A stretch of DNA of 64,000 nt from Plasmodium malariae (GCF_900090045.1 NC_041782.1:1831001-1895000), one strand, 5' to 3'. Numbered from the stretch's first letter, positions 1-14,026 are shown. The notes: generated from the letters alone by a model not told the origin. A program made the numbers and translations.

Positions 1-202
1 CGGACTGCAGTGATAAATGCTGATAGGGTAAAAATGTGGCATGATAAAAGGAAGAACATATTAAGAGTAGTAGCCTTCTTTTTATTATGTACATATATGC
101 GAAAAAATATACTATGCAGATTAATCATGAAAGAGTACTGCTAGACTGTAGCAGGAAGTGCCTCTGTTACAACTGTGCGTCCTCGGTCACGCGCTCTACC
201 GG

Positions 203-2971
203 TTAATCATCTACAGGTACGTCATTTCGCAAGGCGTTAAAGAAAACGCAGTGATATTGCACTTGCATCATCGAGTCAGTGTTGGTTGTATAATAATTGT
301 CGACCCATTTAATTTCTAAAAAAGTAAACCATCTGGAAATAATTATTTTGATTTCATCCCATGATAACTCTATAGACATTTCATTTGGCATTTCTGCGTA
401 ATGATATAATAGAGGACCAACATTAGACCATAAAGAATTTGGCTTTAAAATATTAGCAAAGGTACGGATATACATAAAAATATTCTTTGCTGTATCTAAA
501 AAAAAACAAGTTAAAACACCATCGAATTGTTCTTTTTCATTATAATAAACTTCTATTAATTCGCCTGCACACATAGAAAATTCGGTATTCAATACAGCTT
601 TATTATATGTATTGACATCTGGTAGTTTTATAATTTTTAAATGATCATCTCTACCTTTTCTATTTAATGTATTTAAACAATATGGTTGTATATGTAAAGA
701 ATTTTTTTCGTTGTAATAATTTAAAATAAAATTAGATGCTAAAAGCATAAAATAGGAAAATTCATTTCCTTGACTTCTATACCCTTTTTTTGCTACTTCA
801 TATGGGAGTCTACCTAAACCTGATCCAGGGCATAAAACTTTAGGTACATAGGTATCAGTTATGGGTAGATATTTGTCTAAGCTTTTTAGGATAAGTTCAT
901 ATGCATTATCTCTTTCATGTTTTCCTTCATATGACCAATCACGAACAAATTGCCTTAGTGTACTTCTAACTTTGCTTATATTTTGTATTAAATTATACTC
1001 ATCTAAGGAAGGACTATATACATTTGAAATTCTATGGCCAGGGGGAATGTGTTCTCCTTTTGAAGATTCTCTATTAGAAGAATTACTTTTGTTTTTTATT
1101 TTATTATTTTTTTTATTTTTTTTATTTTTTTTTTTTTTTGTTTTATCACCATTAGTTCGGTTGTCATATCCTTGTTTGCAAGCTGGTGCATTAATGACGT
1201 TTTCCAAATTTTTCTCACAATTTTCACCATACTCTCCATTTTTACTGTTTTTATTGACATCTGTTTCAATTTTATTTTTATATGATGATGAGGAAGAGGA
1301 CAGGGATACTAACGATGCGTCACTCTCTTTGGGCAATCCTACCTTCTTCAACTCGTTCGTCTTTTCTTGTCCTACACTTATTTCGTCTTTACATTTTTTG
1401 AAATTCATATTATCATTTATACGATTGGATAGACTTTTTTCACCAGCTTTGGTGTTTACATTGTTACTGGGCGTTTGTTCGGTATCCTTGTCAAGCAATC
1501 CTGTCATACTGTGTTTGTAATTAGTGGTAATATCATCTTCTTTGTTAGCGTTTTTTCCTCCTTCAGGTGCATCGACTTCGCGTAGATCCACTTTACGTAC
1601 AACGACTTCGTGTACATCCTCTTCCTTTACGTCCACTTCATTCCCCCCTTCCTGCGCTTCTTTCTCACGGTCTCTTTTTCGAGGGGATCGTGTGCTGGTC
1701 GGTTCATTTAGGGGCGAAACTTTCATTTCATCTTTTTCGCTTATGCTATTTTGTTTTTCACCAAATGCGTAACTGTTTGCGCTTTTTATTTGATTAAATA
1801 TGATATCATTAGGAAAACAAGACGATTGGACTTGTTCATAATTACCCTTTTTTGTGTTAACATTCGTAGGACCTTCATTGTTGTTGGACGAAGAAGAGTT
1901 TTCTGCTTCAAGACGAAGAAACTTATATATATCTTTTTCACTTTTTCTATTAATTAATTTAAATTTTATTTCATTAAGTATTGTTATAGGATCATCTTTA
2001 CATAAAAGTCTAGCATCTAAATTATAGTAATTGTATATTTTATCAATATCTTCTTTTTCCTGAACAGTTAAGTTATCAATAATTTCGTTAATTACAAATT
2101 CTTCCTTAGACATTTTATTATTATATTTACAGTAACAGTTATCATCTTTCTTATTATCTTTATTATGTTCGTCCTTTTTACCCCCTTCTTTATTTTTACT
2201 ATGCTTATAATGTCCATTGTCTACTCTATAATCATTACCATTGCAGTTCATATGTACATCATTCTGAACAACAGCAACATCGTCATCCTTATGAAACGTG
2301 TAAGACAACAGATGTATAATAATATGTGTTGATATTTGAGGAAGTAATATATTCATAATAAAATAATAGTTGTTCAAAACAGATAAATACATTTTATATA
2401 TTTTTGCATATATGGATTCACTTAACAAACTTTTCTCTTCATCATTTAATAAGCAATAATTTCTATATATCCTTAACAGTTCATAAAAACAATATTTTTT
2501 ATAATATAAGAAGGAAAAACACACATTACAAAAATGTTTTTCTTCTTCATAATTCAAAATTTCTGTATTATCATTACAATGCTCACTACATTGAATTTCG
2601 TTTATAAAATTATTGGAATTCTCTAAATTACTATAGCTGTTACCATATACCATCTGTTTCGATTCTTTTCCCTTTGATTTTTCCTTCGACGTATTATTAT
2701 TCCCTCGATCGAGCGTGTCTTCACCTCTGCGGCATATACTATTGCTTTTTTTCCCATTTTTTTCATCGCTATTAGAACCCCCCTGGCTACCTTCACTACC
2801 ACTGCTACGACCACTACCACTGCTACGACCACTACCCCTGCTACAACCACTACCCCTGCTACAACCACTACCACTGATACGACCACTACCACTGCTACGA
2901 CCACTATCACTGATACCACTTGGACTTACCGATTTGTCCGCTCGAATTTCGTTCATGCCATCACTCATCAT
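203..2971 (-). CDS. N2227-like / carnosine N-methyltransferase family protein
   Basis: Single-exon gene of 922 aa. The first in-frame ATG is at 2971; the frame opens slightly further upstream but only from a GTG codon. The C-terminal ~275 residues (about 647-922) are the conserved N2227/CARNMT1 SAM-dependent methyltransferase domain. It opens with KVRSTLRQFVRDW (about 667), followed by the SAM-binding loop CPGSGLGRLPYE (about 714), GNEFSYFML (about 735), TCFFLDTA and GPLLYHY (about 852). In animals and yeast the family methylates carnosine-type histidine dipeptides; the parasite substrate is unknown to me. The N-terminal two thirds is Plasmodium-type low complexity: a Ser-Gly-Ser-Gly-Arg / Cys-Ser-Arg-Gly repeat near residues 22-60, then N/K/E-rich sequence and a lysine-rich stretch just before the domain. 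It is divergently arranged with the kinase gene at 7573. The family call is firm; the reaction is inference. Confidence 0.93.
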   Translation of the reverse strand: MMSDGMNEIRADKSVSPSGISDSGRSSGSGRISGSGCSRGSGCSRGSGRSSGSGRSSGSEGSQGGSNSDEKNGKKSNSICRRGEDTLDRGNNNTSKEKSKGKESKQMVYGNSYSNLENSNNFINEIQCSEHCNDNTEILNYEEEKHFCNVCFSFLYYKKYCFYELLRIYRNYCLLNDEEKSLLSESIYAKIYKMYLSVLNNYYFIMNILLPQISTHIIIHLLSYTFHKDDDVAVVQNDVHMNCNGNDYRVDNGHYKHSKNKEGGKKDEHNKDNKKDDNCYCKYNNKMSKEEFVINEIIDNLTVQEKEDIDKIYNYYNLDARLLCKDDPITILNEIKFKLINRKSEKDIYKFLRLEAENSSSSNNNEGPTNVNTKKGNYEQVQSSCFPNDIIFNQIKSANSYAFGEKQNSISEKDEMKVSPLNEPTSTRSPRKRDREKEAQEGGNEVDVKEEDVHEVVVRKVDLREVDAPEGGKNANKEDDITTNYKHSMTGLLDKDTEQTPSNNVNTKAGEKSLSNRINDNMNFKKCKDEISVGQEKTNELKKVGLPKESDASLVSLSSSSSSYKNKIETDVNKNSKNGEYGENCEKNLENVINAPACKQGYDNRTNGDKTKKKKNKKNKKNNKIKNKSNSSNRESSKGEHIPPGHRISNVYSPSLDEYNLIQNISKVRSTLRQFVRDWSYEGKHERDNAYELILKSLDKYLPITDTYVPKVLCPGSGLGRLPYEVAKKGYRSQGNEFSYFMLLASNFILNYYNEKNSLHIQPYCLNTLNRKGRDDHLKIIKLPDVNTYNKAVLNTEFSMCAGELIEVYYNEKEQFDGVLTCFFLDTAKNIFMYIRTFANILKPNSLWSNVGPLLYHYAEMPNEMSIELSWDEIKIIISRWFTFLEIKWVDNYYTTNTDSMMQVQYHCVFFNALRNDVPVDD

Positions 2972-3337
2972 TCTGTTCTTTTGTTTCACTTCTTTACCCT
3001 TTCGACTCTTTGCATCATATAAAACGTCTCTCTACTTTTCTTTCTTCGTGCAGTCCTTGCAGCATTGCCTTCTTATCATCACAACTACTGCAATTACTTC
3101 TATCACTTGTATCACTACCGGTGTGCTTATACTCTTGCTAACGTGATGCTACCTTTTGTGGGAATTCTTTGCAATGATATACTAAACGAGTAGAATAGGG
3201 AAAATTAATAAGATGATGCAACAAGGACTCGGCTATTAATTTTTCAATCAGGCAAATGCTCGTGTTACAAGCATCGGCTGAACGTGATAAAATATAGCAA
3301 AATGAGAGCAGTAAATCATGTAACTAAAATAAATAAA

Positions 3338-3498
3338 GCAAAATTAGCAAAATTAGCAAAATTAGCAAAATTAGCAAAATTGGCAAAATTGGCAAAATTG
3401 GCAAAATTGGCAAAATTGGCAAAATTGGCAAAATTGGCAAAATTGGCAAAATTGGCAAAATTGGCAAAATTGGCAAAATTGGCAAAATTAGCAAAATT
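3338..3498 (+). repeat. 9-bp tandem repeat, GCAAAATTG/GCAAAATTA, about 18 copies
   Basis: Perfect 9-bp units; the G/A change marks the outer copies at both ends while the central copies are identical. The unit is a multiple of three, so it makes a false Ala-Lys-Leu ORF (3284-3538) with no other coding character. Confidence 0.95.
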
Positions 3499-4251
3499 CG
3501 TATATATTCAATGTTGGATTATACGGATAAGCAAATGAAACACATAAAATTTCTACATAAGCTGAGCTAACAGAACAAGGAAAATAAATGCACTGAAATG
3601 AAAGCAAAAATTAACTCTTTTTTTTTTTTTTTTCAAACACAAACATAGAAATGTACGTTTATATCATGTCGATCTATAAGTATATCAACAAAATTAAAAT
3701 GAAGAAAAAAAAGAAAAAGAGGGAAAAACAAAAAAAAAAAAAAAAAAGAATGAAGTTACTACACAATTAAACAAACAAGTATTTCTACTCCTTTCCAAGT
3801 AATTGAAAATTTTTTTTTTTTCATTTCAACTATGAAAATTTTTTTTACTTATTTATTATCACACTAAGTTGATTACTATTCCGGTCTCTCAATTTTTTTT
3901 TTTTTTTTTTTTATATGTCCGAAGATTTCTTATTACTTAGAGGTGCGCATAAACACATACATATATTATATGCATTTATATATACATATTCGTATATATA
4001 TATATATATATGTAGAAGTTGGATGCGGATTAATGGAATTCTCTTCACACTTGAGTAACACTAATTACCCAAAACGGCGAAAATGAATTGAGCTACTGCT
4101 TTACCCACCTCTATAATATATGTAGAAGCTTATTAAAAGAATGAATGCACAATATGGTAGAGATACTCGTAACGCTTCGCTTATTTTGTTTCTACAGGAA
4201 TAATGCCAAATTAGTCGTTTCTTTATATTAACAATACCCAAGCACAAGCGC

Positions 4252-4283
<32 letters not shown>

Positions 4284-6085
4284 GTAGGTGCGCATTACAT
4301 ATACAGGAAAAATTATTGTAAAACTTGCGTGAACGGTTTATATTATAAAGCGCTCGAAAAAAGAAAAGGTGAAAAATGAAAGATAAAATTTAACAATAAA
4401 TATAGACATCATTGTAGCACAATATTAAGCTTTTATTGCATATGGTGATAGCAGCAGACTCATTCTTTTTTTTTTTTTTTTTTTTTCTTGCCCATTCCAA
4501 TAATATATGTCAAAATAGTAAGCTAAATAAATCTACAAAGGGAAAAATAAATTTATGTCCTCCCAGATTTATTTCATCTCTTTTTACAGGCATGAATTGT
4601 GTGCACATATTGACAATTTGTAACTGTATACATAACTACATATTCGTTTATATTATACGTTTAATAAAGATATAAATAAATACGAATAGAATTCCTCTAT
4701 GTGGAAATGGCTAAATGGAGCTCTACATATATACCCAATTCCCGTGTTCATGCCCCCAACGAATATATAAAACTAACAGTAAAAGTAAAAGAAATATAAT
4801 CAGTAATAACATTTATAAAAATATAAGTATAAAATAGTAGTAGTACAATCACTTGTGCAAACGGAAGCTATGAAAAAAGTAATCTACCTCGGGAACAAGG
4901 ACCTACCCTACTACTCTGTACGTATGTATGTATATATATATATATATATACGTGTTATATATGTGTGCGTATAAGGCGGGATGAGGAAAACCCTAAGTAG
5001 GGGGGGGGACTGAAAATAAACACCTATCTCCTTACACAATAACAACATAGAGATATTAATTGGCTCCTTATTCATAACTCTGTAAGATTAATTTATGTTC
5101 TTAACTAACGTAAAAGTTAAAGAGGAAAAAAGAAAAGGAAAAACAAAAGGAAACAAAAAAGGAAACAAAAAAGGAAAAAAAAAAGGAAAAAAAAATTATA
5201 TTTGCCCTGTCCAAAAATTCAATTGTAAAGCTTAACAGTATGAAGCTATTTGTCCGCCCTAATTTTAAATTTACATTTTTATATATTTACGTTAAACATT
5301 TGGAGAGTTACACTTTTTCTTTTTGCTTTTTGAATATGTATATGCTGTATTTGTAGTAGCACATTTTACATAATCTAGTTTTGTTGGCTCTTTCTTTTTC
5401 ATTTTTGTTGTTTTCCCCTTTTTGCCTCAATATATCCGTTGTATTAACAAAGGGAAAAAAAAAAAAAGAAAAAAGAAAGAAAAACAAAATAAGGCAAAGT
5501 CAAACAAAAGAAACAAGAGAAATAAAAAAAAGAAATAGTGAAGCAAAATGAGTATAAACCGTTAATGCCTTTTTTCAAAAGCACTTTTTTCACCATAAGC
5601 GTGGTTCAAACAAAAAAATTTTATTTTTTCTTCATTTTTACTCTTTGTTTAATCGGTTTAAGTAACACACTGATGAAGCACCCTAGGTAGTGTGCTTCCT
5701 TTTCCTATTTAACTATTCCCCTTATAATTTTCAAAATGCTCATTCGTGGTTAGTACTGTGGAAAAGTGAAGGGCTTCCAACGACCATGTAGTGCTTATTA
5801 CGTATGTGTATGCTCCCGTACATATAAACAGACCCATACACACGTAAACCTTTTAACACCGGTTCGTCCTTTTTTTTAATCGGTCATCCCCGTTTCGTTC
5901 ACCATCCCGTCGTGCGGTTTGTTAAAACTTATCCCATATGCATTGTACATTCTTTTTCCTTAATTTTTTCCCCCTTTTACTGAAATAGTATGCAATAGAT
6001 TTAAGCTTTCTCAACTCGTGAGGCATACAAGATTGAATGTTAATTAAAAAAAAGGAAAATCATGCATTTCCGTATCATTACTTAA

Positions 6086-6285
6086 ACACGTATATGTACA
6101 CATACGCGTACCATTACTTATGCATGTACATGTACACATACGCGTACCATTACTTATGCATGTACATGTACACATACGCGTACCATTACTTATGCATGTA
6201 CATGTACACATACGCGTATCATTACTTATGCATGTACATGTACACATACGCGTATCATTACTTACACATGTATATGTATACATAT
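6086..6285 (+). repeat. 36-bp tandem repeat, about 5.5 copies
   Basis: The unit contains CATGTACATGTACACATACG followed by CGTACCATTACTTATG, with occasional T/C changes. It lies about 1.3 kb upstream of ARK2. It opens overlapping ORFs on both strands that I regard as artefacts of a 36-bp (12-codon) period. Confidence 0.93.
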
Positions 6286-6639
6286 GCACATATAATGATA
6301 TACTATATTTGCATGATATGGCTTACAAATAAGAAACAACATTTTTCGTGAGCATTTCGTCATTGCTACTCTTGAGTAGTTCACCTGACCATGTGCATAT
6401 AATAAATTTACCTTTTTTTTTTTTTTATTCAACTTACTTAAAACTTGAAATAAAGGAATATATGAATTATTGTTGGTTGTCTTTTCAAAAAATTATATTT
6501 ATTATGAATATAACTAGGACAAATTAATCTGCTGCTAGACGTTATTTCTTTTTTTCTTTCTTTTTTCTATTTTGTTTTTTCTCTTTTTTTTTTTTTTTAT
6601 TTAGAAGATTTAGACATACACACGCAAAAGTTATACAAA

Positions 6640-6670
<31 letters not shown>

Positions 6671-6847
6671 AAAGCAAAATGAAGTAAAATTAATTAAAAT
6701 TGTGAAAAACATGTAAAACGAAACAAAACTAAGCAAAGTAAAACAAAGTAAAGCTAAGCAAAATAATGAAAAACCAGTAAAACAAAGCAAAATAAATTTA
6801 CATTCAACAAATTGTATGAAGGAATACTATTATTTGCAAGGAAAGCG

Positions 6848-6889
<42 letters not shown>

Positions 6890-7572
6890 TTTACCATAAA
6901 ATGGATAATAAATGAAAAAACAAAAAAAAAACAAAAAAAAATATGAAAGGTGAAGTAAAGATAATTATAACATTTTACAATAAAATTTTTGAAAGCCCTT
7001 TGAGTTTTTTTAAATAAATTTTCAAAAAGAAATATAAGACAAAGTATTGGGAAAAAAAGGAAAAAAAAAAAAGAAAAGAAAAAGAAAAATAAGAAAAAAA
7101 AAAAGAAAAAATGTATATATATATATGTGTAAAGCTTCGTTATACAAATAAGAGTCGAAATGAGTGAAATTTCGAGAGGTATTTATATACACCTATCTAC
7201 ATTTGCGCCCATGAATACGTCTAATCATACATATATACATATATATGTATATACCTATTTATTAATTTTACGTATATTTATGAGTACCAATTTGTATGTT
7301 GCAAGTTCGTTAGATATGCTTGCTGTGTAAATACCGAGAGCATGTGAATGTATATATGAATACATACACATATACATAAATACGTGAGCAGACAAATACA
7401 TAAGCAAATACCGTAAGCAGATAACGTAAGCACGTACATATGTACACACCTCCACGGACAAACTAATGTATTATTGACTTGAAGCCCGAAATGTGAGCTC
7501 TTTATATGAACAACAACAAAAAGCACATCGACTAAAGCATAACAGCATATCATATTTTACATTAAATTAAAT

Positions 7573-10500
7573 ATGAACGAGGGTACAAAAGGTGTAAATT
7601 ATGAAAAAATAGAGGATGCGCAAAAACCAAAAAAAAAAAAAAAAAATTATGTTGATGATAATATTTTTAAAATTAACACCAATATAAAAGTAAAACACAA
7701 TGAAGCAAAATCATATATGGACAAGAGATATAATTTTCCAAATTCTATTAGTAGAAATAAAACTCCAAGATATAAAAATGTAAATAGTGAAAAAAGATTT
7801 CTAACCAGTAGGACTACAAATTTAGTAAACAAGAATAAAAACTCACTTTGCAATTTTTCAAAAAATGAAAGAGACGAGAAAAGTAAAGAGAATAATGAAG
7901 CTATCGAAATGAAGAACGCTTTCACTAACAATTCCAGCAGGGGTAATAACAAAAGTACATGCAGTCATAATCAACCTATTTATGTTAGATGCGGTAAAAG
8001 TAATAGCAGTGATGTCAAAGATACTAGTATTAGTACTAGTACTGGTAGCCGAATGAAAACAAAAAATAATGAACATTTTATTGGTGAAAAGGTAGGAAAT
8101 ATCCTGAACAATTCAGGCAAAACGAACATCATTTCCGCAGCGGAGCATAGCAGAATTAGGTATAAAAGCGATATGAATGTTATGGACGATACGAACCATA
8201 TGAACGATACGAACCATATGGACGATACGAACCATATGGATGATATGAACCATATGGACGGTATGAACCATATGAACGATATGAACCATATGAACGATAT
8301 GAACCATATGAACGATATGAACCATATAGAAGTTATGAACCATATGGACAATATGAACCATATGGAAGATATAAATAAGGTACATGATATGTTTGATGTA
8401 AATGTAAAGCGAAGCAACAACAAGGGTCTAGATTCATTTTATAAGAGAAAAATGGAAAGGGAAGAAGCGTTGGATGGACAAAATAAAAAATGCAATTATT
8501 CACTTGATAAATATGGCTGTAGTTATAATAGGGATGCAAACCGATCGGGTAATTATTTGAACGCTAACATGAATCGAGAGAACGCGGAGAGGTCGAAGGG
8601 AAATACTGAGAAAATGCGTATGTTACGGATGAATCATATGGATGGGGCAGTAGCGCAAAAAGTAGGGATGGAAATAGAAGCAGTGGAAGTAGTAGGAGTA
8701 AAAGCAATTGAAGCAGTAGAAGCGGAAGTAGAAGCAGGGGAACGGATGAAGGACGAAGAAGGGGCGGACCCTCCCAATTTTCCGTTGGAAAACCTACCTG
8801 TAGCAAGTAACAAGGGCGTAGAAGAAGGAGAAGGAGTTTCAAGATCAAAAGACAAAAAAATGGACACAAAAGGACAAGATAAATACAAGGAGCGTTATAA
8901 TGTTATAGAACCCTTTGGTGTTAGTACAATTCGGAAGGATCAAAAATATGATATTGTTGAAAAATATGGAAGTATAGTAAATAGCAATAATATTAAATAT
9001 GTCAAAAGAAATACTCACCTGTGTAATGATGATGAAAAGAGAAATTTTAAGTATGAACATTTTAGAAGTAAAATGGGAAAAATGGATGTCCAAGGGGATA
9101 TATCAATAAATACAAGTAAAAGGGTAAATGGAAAGGAGTTTCTTTTTGATGATGTGTATATGTGTGAAGAGGGCAAACAGTACAAAACAGGTAGACTACA
9201 AGTGGTTAACCAAACACTCAGTGCGAATGTATTAAACGTGTCGAGTGTGTCTAATGTATCGAATGCACATAACATATCGAATAGGGACAGGTTTTCAGAG
9301 CAGGAAAGTAGAAGCTTTAATATCATCGGTATTATGGAGAAACGTGGAGAAGGCAGAGCAAAAAATATCTCCTGCAATAACGTAACATCAAAGGATCATT
9401 ATTTTCCTGTACATGTTCAGGCAAAAAAGGGAAATGATTTACGTGGTAGGAGCAATACAAACGACTTTACTACAAAGGTGGGAGATCAAGATACAAACAG
9501 TGAAGTAGAAGCATTCCGAAAATGCACTCAAGTGAGCATAAATGAAAACGTGTTCAACAGAATGAAAAATTCTCGTGGTGTTGTCAGTACGACGCTTGAA
9601 CAACAGACACAGCATGTGAATGAACCAAATGGAAGAAGTGAGCTCAATGGAAGAAGTGAGTGCAATGGAAGAAGTGACCTCAATGGAAGAAGTGACCTCA
9701 ATGGAAGAAGTGAGTGCAATGGAAGAAGTGAGCGCAATGGAAGAAGTGAGTGCAATGGAAGAAGTGAGCTCAATGGAAGAAGTGAGTGCAATGGAAGAAG
9801 TGAGCGCAATGGAAGAAGTGAGTGCAATGGAAGAAGTGAGTGCAATGGAAGAAGTGAGCTCAATGGACAAAATGAGCGCAGTGTGTTAAGTAACCCACGT
9901 GAGGAAAATAACTCAGTGGCCTATGAACCTCTTGGTGTTAGTTTATGCACATGTTCAGGTGACAAATCACAAAGTAGTTACAAAAATAATCGTTTAGATA
10001 TTAGAAGCGAAAGGGTTAGCAAGGAAAACACTAGAGAGATTAGCGAAATTGTTATTAGTGCTGATACTACTTGTAATAATTTAGAAAGAGATCAAAATGC
10101 TAATCAAGTTGAAGAAGATACAGTGGAAGAATTCAGTAATAGAAATCAAAATATAGAGAATAGTAAATCGCTTGACAATGATAACTGCAACGAAAATGAA
10201 GTAGAAAAAGAGGTAAGCATAAACGTAGTATACCCACTATATAGTCATAACATGGACAATAACATATATGACTTGAGTGAAAAGAACAGAAAGAAGGAAA
10301 AAGGTTATAACCAAATTACCCTTTTCAGTGAAATAAGAGATAAATACAAAAAAAAATTAGCAGAACAAACAACTCATATAATGAACAATGAAATTACATG
10401 GACAGATAAACATAAGACAGTCAATGCACTTAATGAAAATTTAGAGAAGCACAACTGCACAAACATGCAAGGGTTACATAATGCACAAAATTATAGGAAT

Positions 10501-13500
10501 GAAGATACTAATTCACAGTTAGAAAAAGAAAAATTAGTGAAATTACGTAGTAGAAGAATAAACATCGACCCTATGAATAATAGCAAACAGGAAAGGACAA
10601 AAGATTTAACAAGTAATATATGCGTGCCAATTTGCACTAGGGACAAACCCTCTGCAGCTTGTACCATCTCATCCAAACGTCGAAGCATTTTACTTGGGAA
10701 AAACATTAGCAGTAACATTAAGACTGTAAAGAAAGACTTTAAAGAAACCTATAAGACCTCAAATTTGTACAGCCATAAAATGAACGGGGTCAGTAGAGCA
10801 AACACAACATCTGGTAAGGTCAGCACTGAAAGAAGCAGAAACGACAGAAACGACAGAAACGACAGAAACGACAGAAACGACAGAAGCAACATAAGCAACA
10901 TAAGCAACATAAGCAACAGAAGCAACAGAAGCAACAGAAACGACAGAAACGACAGAAGGAGTAATGTTAGTAGCAATTCCAAGTGCAGTGCAAATGATGC
11001 AAATAAATGCAAAAATGTTCATAGTACTAGCAAACCCCTTGCAGCATACGCACGTAAAAAAGTTGCAGTTGCAGTTGCAGTTGCAGTGAATAGTAGTAAC
11101 ACGTCCTCAATCGAGAATAATGTGGTAGGAAGGAAAAAATATAAAAGTTATACCAATTTACTCCAAAAAAAAAAGAATTATGAACGTGTTCATGCAAATA
11201 AAAATTTAGCAATTCAACATAAGGAAGAAGAAAATAAGGTGTGTCTTGAAGAGGATAAAAAATGTAGTGATAATTTTCCATCAAATGAGGCAGAGAAAGG
11301 AACAGAGAGTAACGAAATATATAATGAAGAAGAATTGAAGATTAAATGTCGTCAGGCTAAAACGGAAGAGTCTGTATATTTAGTGGAAAAAGAGGAAAAT
11401 TTGATGGATGATCTGACTGAAAATAGAGAAATGAGAATAGGTGAAGAGAGAAATAGGAACATGGACAACATCCAATTGGTTTCCAGTGAAAGAAAGAACG
11501 ATAAAATGTTGAATGAGCATGTAGAAGAAAAGGGGGGAAATAAAGTAATAGCTAAAGAATCTAACCCTAATAGTATTACCCAAAAAACGGCAATACACAA
11601 TAATAATAGCAATAATATAGATAAAAAGACATATTATAGCAAAGAAATGAGTAGAAGCACCACTAGAAGTACATCCGACAAAAGCTTAAAAGGTTTTTTG
11701 CATGGGAAAAGTAAAAATGGTATGACCTTGAAATATACACCCAAATGGAATATATCAAATAGCAAAAGTTTAAAATTAAATAAAAATGAAGAAGCAGATA
11801 AGGGAAAAATGTATATAAAGGGCAAGGGAGGAAATAATAATACTTGTAGTAGTAGTAGTACTAGTAGTTGTTGTTATACCACTACTGTGATAGGATCATG
11901 TAAAAATATCTTCATCTCAAAGAAGGAAGCTACTTCTTCTATCACTCAAAACAGAAACAAGGACTACAATGGATTAAAAAAAAATGTTGATGTAGTAGGT
12001 AAAGGAAGTTACACATCTTCGACTGTGCATGCAAAGAGGAAAGGAATCAATCAAAAAGGGAATAATAGTATACCAGTGAAGCAGAAATATGCGCACCATG
12101 GACAGATTAGTAAATGCATGCAGGTTGGACGTGGTAACGGAGGTGGCATAGAAAAGGGAAACACTGAAAAGGGAAACACTGATCGAGGCATTGATCGAGA
12201 AGTTGATCAAAACGTTAACCAAAACGTTGACCGGAACGTTGACGAAAGCGTACATAGGGGAGATAACGGACACATGTGTAAAGACGTAATCAGCGAAGGA
12301 ATGAAAAAGCACAAAAGAAGTCAGAAAAAAAAAAAAAAAAAAAGTAACTCCATTCCCCCAAGAAACATCAAAAAGAGGAGAAGCTTTGATCATTATAGTA
12401 ATAGTAATATTTTTTTTTTGAGTAATGATAAAAAGGTAGAACATACTAATGAGATGAAATACAACGAAGGTATACTGAGAAAACAAAGCAACAGCTGTGA
12501 TAACAATAGAAAAATTTTGAAACAAAGCGATAGTAACAACTCCGATAAGGATTTTTCGATCAGATCGTCTAGTAATAATGAAAAAAAAGAAATTTCGTAT
12601 TTCGAATGGCTAGCTCAAGAAAAAAAAAAAAGAAAAGAAATTGATCAACAGGGAGGACAGCAAAAAGGGAAACGAGAGGAGGAAGAAGAGGAGGTGAGAG
12701 AAGACAAAAATAAAAACAAAATAAAAGACATACTAAATGATGACGATGATAACGACGATGCGAACATGATGTTACAACCCTTGTCTGCTTTTAATTTAAA
12801 ACAGAATGAAAGAAAATACGAGCAAGACGATTTTATCGTTGATAAACATCCCATAGGAAATGGAAGAACTGGGTTAGTTTTTAAGGCTATAATAAAAAAA
12901 GAAAATGAACAGGTTGCATTAAAAGTAATGGCAAAAGAAACTATTCAGACATTAAATATAGAAAGACAAGTTTTAAAAGAAATTATTATACAGGCAAGTT
13001 TAAATCATATTAATATATTACAATTGATTGCATATTTTGAAGATAAAACACGCTTATTTCTAATACTAGAGTTAGCAAATGGTGGATCAATAAGAAATAA
13101 AATGAAACTAATAACTCAACCAATGCAAGAAGAGCAAGTAGCTTTATATATCTACCAGATTGCTGACGCCTTGTCCTATTTACATAATTTCAATATTATT
13201 CATCGTGATTTAAAACCTGATAATATACTCATTCATTATTCAGATGATTATTTTACTCAAAAAATTTACAAGTATGGAGTTATAAAACTGGCGGATTTTG
13301 GTTTCTCTTGTCAATTAAAAAATAAACGACAAAAGAGAAGTACATTTTGTGGAACAGTTGACTATATGCCCCCTGAGATTATTAATCAAATTCCGTATGA
13401 CTGTAATGTAGATTTGTGGTGTCTAGGTATTGTAATTTTTGAGCTGTTAGCTGGATTCCCTCCCTTCACGGACGATACGCAGGTGAGCCCCGATGCATGT

Positions 13501-13995
13501 GTGGAGGTGCCCAATGCACGAGCAAAAGCATTAATGCTAAATATGCACACGCATATATACACATATACATGTAAATATACATTTATATGTACATGTATAC
13601 ATATAAATATACATTTATACGTACATGTATACATATAAATATACATATATACGTATAAATATACATATATACGTACATGTATACATATAATACATATATA
13701 CGTACATGTATACATATAAATATACATATATACGTACATGCATACATATAAATATACATATATACGTACATGTATACATATAAATATACATATATACGTA
13801 CATGTATACATATATGTGTGTGTACGTATATGTTTTTTTTTTTTTTTTTTTTAGGAGAGGATATTCGACCAAATTAAGGAGCTAAATTTTCATTTTCCCA
13901 AATCCATTTCCTCACAAGCTCGAGAATTGATTCTGAAAGTAATGCTGAATTATCTACTTACATTCACACAGTCATTCATGAAATAGCTCGATAAA

Positions 13996-14026
<31 letters not shown>

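Larger units (their letters stand above)
2972..7572. other. 4.6-kb divergent intergenic region
   Basis: Shared upstream region of the N2227 gene (-) and ARK2 (+). I see no convincing exon. It holds two tandem repeats (listed separately), many poly(A)/poly(T) runs (for example 6840-6885 and 6637-6662), (AT)n tracts at 3995-4012 and 4255-4283, and one perfect 7-bp hairpin at 5675-5698. Promoters for both genes must lie here, but no specific element can be named. Confidence 0.7.

Noticed and set aside
3284..3538. 84-codon ORF with Ala-Lys-Leu repeats
   Set aside because: Entirely explained by the 9-bp tandem repeat; no conserved flanks.
5671..5760. TGATGA next to a hairpin, a possible C/D-box snoRNA
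   Set aside because: No CTGA D box within about 100 bases and no flanking terminal stem.
6037..6351. Overlapping Tyr/Met/Cys-rich ORFs on both strands
   Set aside because: Artefact of a stop-free 36-bp repeat; no splice or codon evidence.
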